Below are positions 25,293 to 32,600 of a stretch of DNA of 64,000 nucleotides, in pieces. The notes beneath the pieces are model-generated. The model did no database searches. It saw only the letters and a program-made list of their open reading frames with translations, and was not told the origin of the DNA. Numbering within the stretch: position 1 is the stretch's first letter; every line of letters begins with the position of its first letter. Position numbers and translations under genes: made by a program. The DNA comes from Oscillibacter hominis (lineage in GTDB: Bacteria > Bacillota > Clostridia > Oscillospirales > Oscillospiraceae): the NCBI RefSeq assembly GCF_014334055.1, contig NZ_CP060490.1, positions 2,418,001 through 2,482,000 of the forward strand, written 5' to 3'.

Positions 25293-25321
25293 TTTACAAG
25301 GCCGCATTAGTCCGATATAAT
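25293..25321 (+). promoter_or_regulatory. Sigma-A-type promoter of prfB
   Basis: TTTACA (25293-25298), 17-base spacer, perfect TATAAT (25316-25321), 41 bases before the prfB start. Confidence 0.75.
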
Positions 25322-25361
25322 TTAAATTTGCGAACGATTCTGATAAACGGAGAAATCAACT

Positions 25362-26480
25362 ATGATCGAATACGACGAATATAAACAAAAACTCACCGCT
25401 TTGGGCCCGGTCATCACTGACCTGTCCGCGGCGCTGGATCTGGACGGCGCCCGCGCCGAGATCGCCAGACTGGAGGAGGAGACGGCCCAGGACGGCTTCT
25501 GGAACGACCTGGAGCGCTCCCAAAAGGTGCAGCAGCGGCTCAAGCAGCTCAAGAACAAAGTGGGGCGCCAGGAAAAGCTCATCGGCGAGTGGGAGGACTT
25601 GAAAACCCTGGTGGAAATGGCTTTGGAGGAGGACGACGAGTCCCTTCTTCCCGAGCTGACCGACGGCTACGCCAAGCTGGAGACCAAGGTAGAGGAAGCC
25701 CGGCTGGAGACGCTGCTCTCCGGCGAATACGACTCCAACAACGCCATCTTGACCCTTCACGCGGGCGCGGGCGGCACCGAGGCCCAGGACTGGACGGAGA
25801 TGCTCTACCGCATGTACACCCGCTGGGCCGAGCGCCACGGCTTCTCCTACCAGACGCTGGACTACGAGGCCGGGGACGAGGCGGGCATCAAGTCCGCCAC
25901 CATCTCCATCGAGGGGGAGAATGCCTACGGCTTTTTGAAGAGCGAAAACGGCGTCCACCGGCTGGTCCGCGTGTCCCCGTTCGACGCCAACTCCCGCCGC
26001 CAGACCTCCTTTTCCGCGGTGGAGGTCATGCCGGAAATCCCCGATGACAACACCATTGAAATCCGGCCCGAGGAAATTGAGATGCAGGTCTTCCGCTCCT
26101 CCGGCGCAGGCGGCCAGCACGTGAACAAGACCTCCTCCGCCGTGCGGCTGATCCACATCCCCACCGGCGTGGTGGTGGCCTGCCAGACGGAGCGCAGCCA
26201 GTTCCAGAACCGGGACAACTGCATGAAAATGCTCCGCGCCAAGCTGATGGAGCTCAAGGCCCAGCAGCACGCGGAGAAGATCTCCGACATCAAGGGCGTG
26301 CAGATGAAGATCGAGTGGGGCAGCCAGATCCGTTCCTATGTGTTCATGCCCTACACCTTGGCCAAGGACACCCGCACGGGCTATGAGATGGGCAACATCA
26401 ACGCGGTGATGGACGGCGACATCGACGGCTTCATCAACGCCTACCTGACCGCCCAGGCCACCGGCGAACTGAAAAAGTAG
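25362..26480 (+). CDS. prfB: Peptide chain release factor 2
   Basis: Ends translation at UGA and UAA codons. The 372-residue product contains the catalytic GGQ loop (SSGAGGQHVNKTSSAVRLIH) at about 244-263 and the SPF stop-codon recognition motif (RVSPFDANSRRQTSF) at about 204-218. The N-terminal domain is complete in one frame. Many bacteria make RF2 through a programmed +1 frameshift at an early in-frame UGA; this gene has none, so that autoregulation is absent. CGGAGAAA precedes ATG 25362. Confidence 0.96.
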   Translation: MIEYDEYKQKLTALGPVITDLSAALDLDGARAEIARLEEETAQDGFWNDLERSQKVQQRLKQLKNKVGRQEKLIGEWEDLKTLVEMALEEDDESLLPELTDGYAKLETKVEEARLETLLSGEYDSNNAILTLHAGAGGTEAQDWTEMLYRMYTRWAERHGFSYQTLDYEAGDEAGIKSATISIEGENAYGFLKSENGVHRLVRVSPFDANSRRQTSFSAVEVMPEIPDDNTIEIRPEEIEMQVFRSSGAGGQHVNKTSSAVRLIHIPTGVVVACQTERSQFQNRDNCMKMLRAKLMELKAQQHAEKISDIKGVQMKIEWGSQIRSYVFMPYTLAKDTRTGYEMGNINAVMDGDIDGFINAYLTAQATGELKK

Positions 26481-26483
26481 CAG

Positions 26484-26519
26484 AAAAAGAAGAGGGCATC
26501 GGCTCCCTCTTCTTTTTTT
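26484..26519 (+). terminator. Rho-independent terminator of prfB
   Basis: AAAAAGAAGAGGG (26484-26496) pairs with CCCTCTTCTTTTT (26505-26517), followed by more T. Confidence 0.85.
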
Positions 26520-26527
26520 ACCCCGGC

Positions 26528-26624
26528 CGGAAGAGTGACTCTTTTTTCACTCTTCCCTGGAAACCGACCGCCCCTTTTGCTTTGCAAAGCGCCCGCCCAC
26601 TCCTTTGGAGTGGGCGGGCGCTTT
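26528..26624. terminator. Two further hairpins between prfB and the M32 gene
   Basis: The first hairpin is GGAAGAGTGA / TCACTCTTCC at about 26531-26557. The second is an 18-bp perfect stem, arms 26586-26603 and 26607-26624, just after the stop codon of the minus-strand M32 carboxypeptidase gene, and is its likely terminator. Confidence 0.6.
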
Positions 26625-26630
26625 CATTGC

Positions 26631-28151
26631 TTAATCCGTGAGGCCGTAGATGGAATAGTACTTGTTCTTCATGTAGTCGATGTAGTACTTGCTGGTGATC
26701 TTCTCGCCGGAGGCCCGCTCCATCACCGCCATGGTGGGATAGGTGAAGCCGAACTGGTGGACCTTGTCGTGCATCCAGTTGTGGATGTCCTCGAACCGGC
26801 CGCTGGCCACCTGGGCATGGAAGTCGGGGATGTCCCGCAGCACGCCCTGGAGCAGCTGGCCGTCAAAGATATTGCCCATGGCGTAGGACTGGAACTTGCC
26901 GAAGTCCTCGGTCCAGTGGATATCCTGGAGGCAGCCCTCCAGGTCGTTGGTGGGACGGATGCCCAGGGACTCCTCATACTTGTCGTTCCAGGCCTCGCTC
27001 AGGCGGTCGAAGCTCAGCTTGCCCTCGAAGAGGTCACGCTCCAGCTCAAAGCGGATAACGGGGTGGAGGTTGTAGGTCAGCTCGTCGGCGCTGGTGCGCT
27101 TGAACTGGGGATTGACCTTAATGAGGGTCTTGAAGAAATCCTTGGCATTCCAGCTGCGCAGCTCCGGGAAGCGCTCCTGGAAGAAGGGGAAGAAGAACTC
27201 CCAGTACTCGGGGGAGCGGCCGATGATGTTTTCATAGAAGCGGGACTGGGACTCGTGGGCGCTGCCCTTCATGCCGCCCCAGACGCCGGCCTCCACCACC
27301 TCGTCGTTGGAACCCAGGCTGTAGAGGGAGTGGCCCATCTCATGGATGTAGGTGAAGAAATTGTCGATGCCCGTGTCGGACTTGCTGACGGTCACCCGGG
27401 AGTCCCGGGGGCTGAGCATGGCGGACCAGCCGTGCACCACCTTGGCGAAGGAGGCCTTGTCGGCGGTGTAGCCGAAGCGGTGGCAGGCGTAGGCGCTGAG
27501 TTCGTCGATGTCCTTTTCCCGGTGATAGAAGATGTTGAGGATGGAGTCGTCCACGTCGCGGGAGGCGGGGAGCACCTTGAACATAAGCTTGCTCATTTCC
27601 GTCTTCAGCTCTCCTAAAAGGCGGCTGCACTCGTCCACGGTCAGGTCCTCGTCATAGAAGTTCATCAGGACCTGGAGGGGGTGCTTGTTGGGGTCGGCGA
27701 TCTGCGCGGCCTTGTACTTGAGATCAAAATATTTCTTCAGCACCGGCTTCCAGATGGAGTAATCGTTCTGGCGGCGGGCCTCCAGCCAGGCTGCGTCGTT
27801 TTCAAACTGCACCCGTGTGATCTCCGACTGCAGCTCCGCCGGGGTGCCGTTGGCGTTGTTGAAGTTGAAGAGGAACCGGCGGGCGACGGCCCGCTCCAAG
27901 TCTGTCTCATAGTCGGAGGCATCCAGGGAGCGGAATTTATCCGCCAGTTCATGGCACTCCTTTGTGGAAAACAGCTCAACCCGCTTGTCGGAAAAATACA
28001 CGCTGGTATTCGCTCGGTAGGCCCGGCCAGTGCTGGGCATGTATGTAATCCTGTCCCACTTCATCAGGTCAATGATGTGGTCATACATCCTGCTCTGGCG
28101 CAGAAGGTCCTTGGCGCGCTCCAGCGCCTCCCGGGTGGTCAGTGTCGTCAT
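26631..28151 (-). CDS. Carboxypeptidase, peptidase family M32
   Basis: Cytoplasmic zinc metallocarboxypeptidase that trims C-terminal residues from peptides. The product is 506 residues, the usual family length (about 500). The zinc site HEXXH is seen as YIHEMGHSLYSLG, with the downstream glutamate in GVWGGMKGSAHESQSRFYEN. Other M32 blocks are HPVIRFELERDLFEGKL and DIHWTEDFGKFQSYAMGNIF. ATG 28151 has GAAAGGAG 7 bases upstream; the frame runs on to 28235 without support. Confidence 0.94.
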   Translation of the reverse strand: MTTLTTREALERAKDLLRQSRMYDHIIDLMKWDRITYMPSTGRAYRANTSVYFSDKRVELFSTKECHELADKFRSLDASDYETDLERAVARRFLFNFNNANGTPAELQSEITRVQFENDAAWLEARRQNDYSIWKPVLKKYFDLKYKAAQIADPNKHPLQVLMNFYDEDLTVDECSRLLGELKTEMSKLMFKVLPASRDVDDSILNIFYHREKDIDELSAYACHRFGYTADKASFAKVVHGWSAMLSPRDSRVTVSKSDTGIDNFFTYIHEMGHSLYSLGSNDEVVEAGVWGGMKGSAHESQSRFYENIIGRSPEYWEFFFPFFQERFPELRSWNAKDFFKTLIKVNPQFKRTSADELTYNLHPVIRFELERDLFEGKLSFDRLSEAWNDKYEESLGIRPTNDLEGCLQDIHWTEDFGKFQSYAMGNIFDGQLLQGVLRDIPDFHAQVASGRFEDIHNWMHDKVHQFGFTYPTMAVMERASGEKITSKYYIDYMKNKYYSIYGLTD

Positions 28152-28340
28152 TTCCATACTCCTTTCAAGTTTGCGGCGGATCCGGAGGAATCTGCGCGCA
28201 GCTTTCGCAAGTGTTCTTGCATTCATTATACACACTCTTTGCCCAATAGTAAATAAACGGCGGACAATTCCGCAAGAAAACTCTGCCGGAGCCGGACAGC
28301 TTGCAAAAATGATAAATTTTGCGGCCTGCGCGATGCCGCG

Positions 28341-29501
28341 TCACTTGTTTTTGGCCTCCAGCACCTGGATAAACTGCTCCGTAAAGAGCCGCGCGGCCAA
28401 AAGCGCCTCATCCAGGGAGTTGCCGGCGGCGCCCATCTCCACCAGCATGGAGCCGGTGGTGACGTGCTGGTTGTAGCGGGAGTTGCGCAGCACCACAGGG
28501 CGCATCAGCGTGGGATACGCGTTGACGATGTTCTGCTGCACCGCCACCGCGAGCTTCAGGTTTTCCATCCAGCGGTCGTGGGGAAGGCCTGAGCCGTCGC
28601 TGCCCATCACGATGGACACCTGGGCCGCCGTACCCACGTTGTCCACCACCGACACCACCTTGTACTGGTTGCCGTCGCTGTCTTCGATGGCGTCCCGGTG
28701 CACATCCAATATGAAGCGGATGGAGGGATACTGGGCCATGTAGGCGTCAATGGCCGTCAGCGCCCGTCCATAGGCGCCGGAGTACTCCGGGTAGTCGTAC
28801 AGCGTCCGGTCGTGAAGCACGGAAATGCCCGCCTCGGCGAATACGTCGGCCATCTCATCCCCCACCCGCACCACATTGTACTTGGTGTCGGTGGTGCGGT
28901 GGTTTCCGGAGGGCTCGTAGCTCTGCCCGGGGGGCAGGGTGTAAGCTTCGCTGCCGTGGGTATGCAGGATCAGGATCTGGGGCTCTTCGTCGGTGAGGGA
29001 TGCGTCAAAGGTCCCGCTGCCCAGGGCCGCCGTGTCCAGGACGTGGTCGGTGGAGTTGCTGATGTACACGCCGCCCACCACCGTGTAGCCTGCCGGCGAG
29101 GAGGGGATCAGGGTGCGGGCGGGGATGCCGTTGTCCACGCCCGGCGGCGTCTCCGGCTCTACGGGTTCCTCTGCCACCGGCTCGGTGTCCGTGTCGGAGG
29201 GCTGGGACTGCTCACTTAAGTCGCTCTCCTGGCGGCGGAGGATCTGCTCCCGGGCGGAGAGGAGCAGCGGCGACTCGGCAATGGCCAGAACCGTTGCGGG
29301 GGAGAGGTCGCTCAGGGTGAAAAAGTCCCCTAACTCCCACCGCAGCGCCTGCACCGGCCCCTGGGTGCGCAGGGCGGTGACCGCGCCCAAAAGGGATTCG
29401 CTGTTGGCCGTGACCGCCGCGGTCCAGAGCGTGACGGCGCACGCCCCGATGGCCAGGATTCTTCGGATACGCTGCGTGTTCTTCGGTCTTCTGCTGTTCA
29501 T
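28341..29501 (-). CDS. spoIIP: Stage II sporulation protein P
   Basis: Peptidoglycan amidase/endopeptidase that works with SpoIID and SpoIIM during engulfment of the forespore. The 386-residue product has an N-terminal membrane anchor (ILAIGACAVTLWTAAVTANS at about 15-34), a low-complexity Pro/Glu linker at about 90-125 and the catalytic domain from about 155. That domain contains ILILHTHGSEAYTLPPG, RFILDVHRDAIEDSDGNQYK and VEMGAAGNSLDEALLAARLF, the zinc-amidase blocks of SpoIIP. AGAGGTGAT precedes ATG 29501. It is divergent from the SpoIIQ-like gene, another engulfment factor. Confidence 0.94.
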   Translation of the reverse strand: MNSRRPKNTQRIRRILAIGACAVTLWTAAVTANSESLLGAVTALRTQGPVQALRWELGDFFTLSDLSPATVLAIAESPLLLSAREQILRRQESDLSEQSQPSDTDTEPVAEEPVEPETPPGVDNGIPARTLIPSSPAGYTVVGGVYISNSTDHVLDTAALGSGTFDASLTDEEPQILILHTHGSEAYTLPPGQSYEPSGNHRTTDTKYNVVRVGDEMADVFAEAGISVLHDRTLYDYPEYSGAYGRALTAIDAYMAQYPSIRFILDVHRDAIEDSDGNQYKVVSVVDNVGTAAQVSIVMGSDGSGLPHDRWMENLKLAVAVQQNIVNAYPTLMRPVVLRNSRYNQHVTTGSMLVEMGAAGNSLDEALLAARLFTEQFIQVLEAKNK

Positions 29502-29568
29502 GGGATCACCTCTGAGGGAAGCCTATGCGGCCTGTCCCATCTACAGAACAGAAAAATTTTTGGGGATT

Positions 29569-29597
29569 GTATAAATTTCCCTCCCCCGGGCCATACT
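29569..29597 (+). promoter_or_regulatory. Candidate sigma-F/G promoter of the spoIIQ-like gene
   Basis: GTATA (29569-29573), a 15-base spacer and GGCCATACT (29589-29597) match the forespore sigma-F consensus GyATA ... GGnnAnAnT at every fixed position. The gene start is 28 bases downstream. In Bacillus subtilis spoIIQ is a sigma-F gene, so sequence and context agree. Confidence 0.65.
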
Positions 29598-29625
29598 GAC
29601 GGAAGAACAACGAAAGGAGAACACT

Positions 29626-30315
29626 ATGGGAAAACGCAGCGTAAAATCCGTGTTTGGCGGAGCGGGCTTTTACATAGCCCTGCTCCTGTGCGTGGCCGCA
29701 GTTGGTGTGGCGGGCTATTTTGTCCTGTTTTCCGGAAACAGCGAAGAGCCGGTGGAACCGGTGGGCCATCCGGAGCCGGTAGAGGTCAACGATCCGGAGC
29801 CGGTGGACCTGGAACCGTCTGGCCAGGAGGCGCCGCCCCCCGACCCGGTGGAGGAACCGGACGTGGTCACTGTGGCGCAGATGCCGGAGGTGGATATCCC
29901 CGCGGAGCAGCCCAGGCTGACGGTGAAGCCTGTCTCCGGCGAGACTGTGGCAGCCTTCTCCATGGAGGACCTTCAGTATGATAAAACCATGGAGGACTGG
30001 CGCACCCACAACGGCATGGACATCGAGGCGGACAAGGGCACCCAGGTGATGGCCGCCACCGCAGGCACGGTGGATTCCGTCTACGATGATCCCCTGTTGG
30101 GCACCACTGTGGTCCTCTCCCACAGTGGCGGTTATCAGACCATCTACGCCTGCCTCCAGGGCCAGCCCACCGTCAGCGCCGGAGACAGCGTGACCACCGG
30201 CCAGGTCATCGGCTGTGTGGGCGAGAGCGCCATCGCCGAGGCGGGAGCGCACCTCCATTTCGGCGTCACCCGGGAAGGCGTCCCCATCGATCCAGAGGAG
30301 TTTTTGAACCAGTAG
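29626..30315 (+). CDS. M23 peptidase, SpoIIQ-like forespore protein
   Basis: A 229-residue protein with one membrane helix (about 13-35), an acidic proline-rich linker (37-100, many EPV repeats) and a LytM/M23 domain (about 105-229). Zinc ligands H128, D132 and the H209-L-H211 pair are all present, so unlike Bacillus SpoIIQ, which lacks one ligand, it may be an active endopeptidase or bind zinc as Clostridial SpoIIQ does. Its partner would be SpoIIIAH across the forespore membranes. Placement beside spoIIP and the sigma-F-like promoter support the SpoIIQ assignment; a general M23 cell-wall enzyme is the alternative. Confidence 0.82.
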   Translation: MGKRSVKSVFGGAGFYIALLLCVAAVGVAGYFVLFSGNSEEPVEPVGHPEPVEVNDPEPVDLEPSGQEAPPPDPVEEPDVVTVAQMPEVDIPAEQPRLTVKPVSGETVAAFSMEDLQYDKTMEDWRTHNGMDIEADKGTQVMAATAGTVDSVYDDPLLGTTVVLSHSGGYQTIYACLQGQPTVSAGDSVTTGQVIGCVGESAIAEAGAHLHFGVTREGVPIDPEEFLNQ

Positions 30316-30317
30316 AA

Positions 30318-30350
30318 AAAAAGGACTGCGGTCATTCCGCAGTCCTTTTT
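30318..30350 (+). terminator. Rho-independent terminator
   Basis: AAAAAGGACTGCGG (30318-30331), loop TCATT, CCGCAGTCCTTTTT (30337-30350). T-runs exist on both strands, so it can also end the radical SAM transcript coming from the right. Confidence 0.85.
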
Positions 30351-30387
30351 TCCATGCAGCAAAGGGCTTCTGCACCCACGTGCACGA

Positions 30388-31017
30388 TCAATCGGGGATG
30401 TAGGCCCGGACCCGCAGCGTGGCGCCCAGGGACTCAGCCAGTGCCCGGCACTTCTCGATGTCCTCCGGCGTCTTGTCCTTGTCCACGATGGTCATGACCA
30501 CGTGGGGCACCTGGGCCGCGGCCTTCCGGGTGAAGTCCAGCATGGCGTCCCAGCCCGCCTTCCCGCTCTGGGGCCGGGTGACGGCCAGATACTCCTCCTC
30601 GTCGGCCCCGTTGAGGGAGATGGAGACCGTGTCCATGCGGCCGTGGAGGTCCGGCGTCACGTCGCGGCCGTTGATCAAATTGGCGTGACCGTTGGTGTTG
30701 ATGCGGGTGGGGGGCAGGCCCGGCACCTTTGCGTGCAGCTGGTCGATGAGCCAGCAGATGTCATCCATGCGGTAGCTGGGCTCGCCGAATCCGCAGAAGA
30801 CGATTTCCCGGTATTTGGTCAGGTCGCCCCAGGTGAAGAAGCTCTCAAGGGCCTCCTCCCGGCTGGGCTCGTGCTCCAGCCACAGGTCATCGGCGTAGAT
30901 GCTGCCGTCGTGGCCGTTGTGGCGCAGGCAGAAGACGCAGGCGCAGTCGCACCGGTTGGTCAGGTTGACATACAGCGCGCCCTCGTACTCATAGGTGATG
31001 GTCATTGCTTTTTTCAT
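30388..31017 (-). CDS. TatD-associated radical SAM protein
   Basis: A 209-residue iron-sulfur enzyme. Cysteines C23, C27 and C30 (NRCDCACVFC) form the radical SAM CX3CX2C motif that binds the 4Fe-4S cluster and S-adenosylmethionine. The block EIVFCGFGEPSYRMDDICWL is the GEP motif region. Short radical SAM proteins of this kind are encoded next to TatD nucleases in many Firmicutes; the substrate is unknown. ATG 31017 lies 6 bases after the TatD stop, so the two are cotranscribed. Confidence 0.88.
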   Translation of the reverse strand: MKKAMTITYEYEGALYVNLTNRCDCACVFCLRHNGHDGSIYADDLWLEHEPSREEALESFFTWGDLTKYREIVFCGFGEPSYRMDDICWLIDQLHAKVPGLPPTRINTNGHANLINGRDVTPDLHGRMDTVSISLNGADEEEYLAVTRPQSGKAGWDAMLDFTRKAAAQVPHVVMTIVDKDKTPEDIEKCRALAESLGATLRVRAYIPD

Positions 31018-31023
31018 CTCAAC

Positions 31024-31806
31024 TCACTCGATTCCATAGAATTTTTTTGCATTGCGCGTGGTGGCCTCCTCCACCGCTTCCACGGTAAGGCCCTTCCACC
31101 CGGCAATTTTCTCCGCCACATAGGGGAGGTACCCGGAGTCGTTCCGCCTGCCCCGGAAGGGCACCGGCGTCAGGTAGGGACAGTCCGTCTCGATGAGGAT
31201 GCGCTCCAGCGGCGCCCAGGTCACCACCTCCGGCGCCTTGCGGGCGTTTTGGAAGGTGATGGCCCCGTTGAAGCCCAGGTACCACCCTGCCTTCACCAGC
31301 TCCCTGGCGTCCTCCAGGCTTCCGGAGTAGCAGTGAAACACGCCCCGCACTCTGGGAAACTCCCGGACAATGGCCAGCGCGTCGCCGTGGGCGTCCCGGT
31401 CGTGGACGATCACCGGCAGCCCCGCCTCCTCGGCCAGGGCCAGCTGGCGGCGGAACACCTGGCGCTGGAACTCCCGGGGCGGGTTTTCCTTCCAGTAGTA
31501 GTCCAGCCCGATCTCGCCCACCGCCACCACCTTGGGATGGCGGAGCAGGGCACGGATCTGTTCAAAGTCCTCCTCTCCGGCCCCGGCGCAGTTTTCCGGG
31601 TGGATGCCCGCAGCGGCATAGACGTGGCCGTAGCGCTCCGCCAATGCGGCCGCCGCCCGGGAGGACGATACGGTGCAGCCCGGGTTCACCACATGGGTGA
31701 CGCCCCGGCCCGCCAGGCCGGACAGCACCTGGTCCCGGTCCTCGTCAAAGGCTTCGTCGTCATAGTGTGCATGTGAATCAAACAGGCGGCATTCCTCCTC
31801 TTTCAC
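31024..31806 (-). CDS. TatD family metal-dependent hydrolase (DNase)
   Basis: A 260-residue TIM-barrel hydrolase. Metal ligands are visible in FDSHAHYDDEAF, GEIGLDYYW, VIVHDRDAHGDAL and ETDCPYLTPVPFRG. TatD proteins are 3'-5' exonucleases acting in DNA repair or turnover. The start is uncertain. GTG 31806 gives the length stated, but it has only a weak ribosome site. GAGGAGG lies further inside and is correctly spaced for CTG 31785, which would give the usual N-terminus (L)FDSHAHYDD. Confidence 0.93.
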   Translation of the reverse strand: MKEEECRLFDSHAHYDDEAFDEDRDQVLSGLAGRGVTHVVNPGCTVSSSRAAAALAERYGHVYAAAGIHPENCAGAGEEDFEQIRALLRHPKVVAVGEIGLDYYWKENPPREFQRQVFRRQLALAEEAGLPVIVHDRDAHGDALAIVREFPRVRGVFHCYSGSLEDARELVKAGWYLGFNGAITFQNARKAPEVVTWAPLERILIETDCPYLTPVPFRGRRNDSGYLPYVAEKIAGWKGLTVEAVEEATTRNAKKFYGIE

Positions 31807-31874
31807 GGCGCGGCATACTCATCGCGCACTTGTTTGGATCAGTATAATCCAAATCCCTTGGCGGCGCAAGGCGC

Positions 31875-31912
31875 AAAAAGAGCGGCTGGCCCCAACCAAC
31901 CGCTCTTTTTTT
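31875..31912 (-). terminator. Terminator of the lipoprotein gene
   Basis: AAAAAGAGCGG (31875-31885) and CCGCTCTTTTT (31900-31910) form the stem; T-runs flank it on both strands. It lies between the lipoprotein stop at 31927 and the TatD start. Confidence 0.7.
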
Positions 31913-31926
31913 GACCGCTGATCCGA

Positions 31927-32556
31927 TCAGGCTTTTTCCCCAGCGGTGAAATACACGAAATACAGGTCTCCCACCGTCTCGTCCTCGAAATACTCCTCAA
32001 AGCTGATGGAGTAGTCCTTGCTGTCTGCGGGCACCTCAAAGAACAGAAGGCCGCTGCGTTCTTTGTTGATGCCGATCTCGTACTCACCGGGCAGCTGGTT
32101 ATCGTCCAGGGCCTCAGCGGCCTGGGGCTGATGCTCCCAGGGCTCCTCGTCCGTGGTGATGGGCCAGCCGTAATCCTCTTCGTTCTCGCTGCCCCACTGG
32201 ATCTGGAAGTCGGTGTCAAACATGGGCAGGCTGGAGACGCCGGTGTTCAAAATGGAGACGGAGACCACCAGCACCTTGTTGCCCTCGGCGGGGGTGTAGC
32301 TGCCATAGGTGGGGCAGGTGTAGGCGTCGGTAATGGCAAAGTTCATAAACGCGGTGTGCATCACATCGCCCAGATACCCACTGGCGCCGCCCTCTTCATA
32401 CTCCACGCCGTCCCGCAGGTCCACCTGGGTGCCGTTCCCCGAGGAGCCCGCGCTGCCGGCGGAGCCAGCGCTCCCGGAAGAACCGGAGCCGCCGCAGCCG
32501 GCAAGGGAGATGGCAAGGGACAATGCAAGCAAGGTGAGTACAATACGCTGTTTCAT
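31927..32556 (-). CDS. Lipoprotein with DUF5067/DUF4352-like domain
   Basis: A 209-residue surface lipoprotein. The signal peptide ends in the lipobox LAGC (Cys at residue 20), followed by a Gly/Ser-rich linker (GGSGSSGSAGSAGSAGSSG) and an immunoglobulin-like beta domain (NKVLVVSVSILNTG at about 90-105), as in DUF4352/DUF5067 proteins. AAGGAAGG precedes ATG 32556. The function is unknown. The metG stop lies 44 bases upstream, so it may be read from the metG promoter. Confidence 0.75.
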   Translation of the reverse strand: MKQRIVLTLLALSLAISLAGCGGSGSSGSAGSAGSAGSSGNGTQVDLRDGVEYEEGGASGYLGDVMHTAFMNFAITDAYTCPTYGSYTPAEGNKVLVVSVSILNTGVSSLPMFDTDFQIQWGSENEEDYGWPITTDEEPWEHQPQAAEALDDNQLPGEYEIGINKERSGLLFFEVPADSKDYSISFEEYFEDETVGDLYFVYFTAGEKA

Positions 32557-32600
32557 GATAAAACCCTTCCTTTTTTATATTCTCTTCTCTTTTTCTCTTT

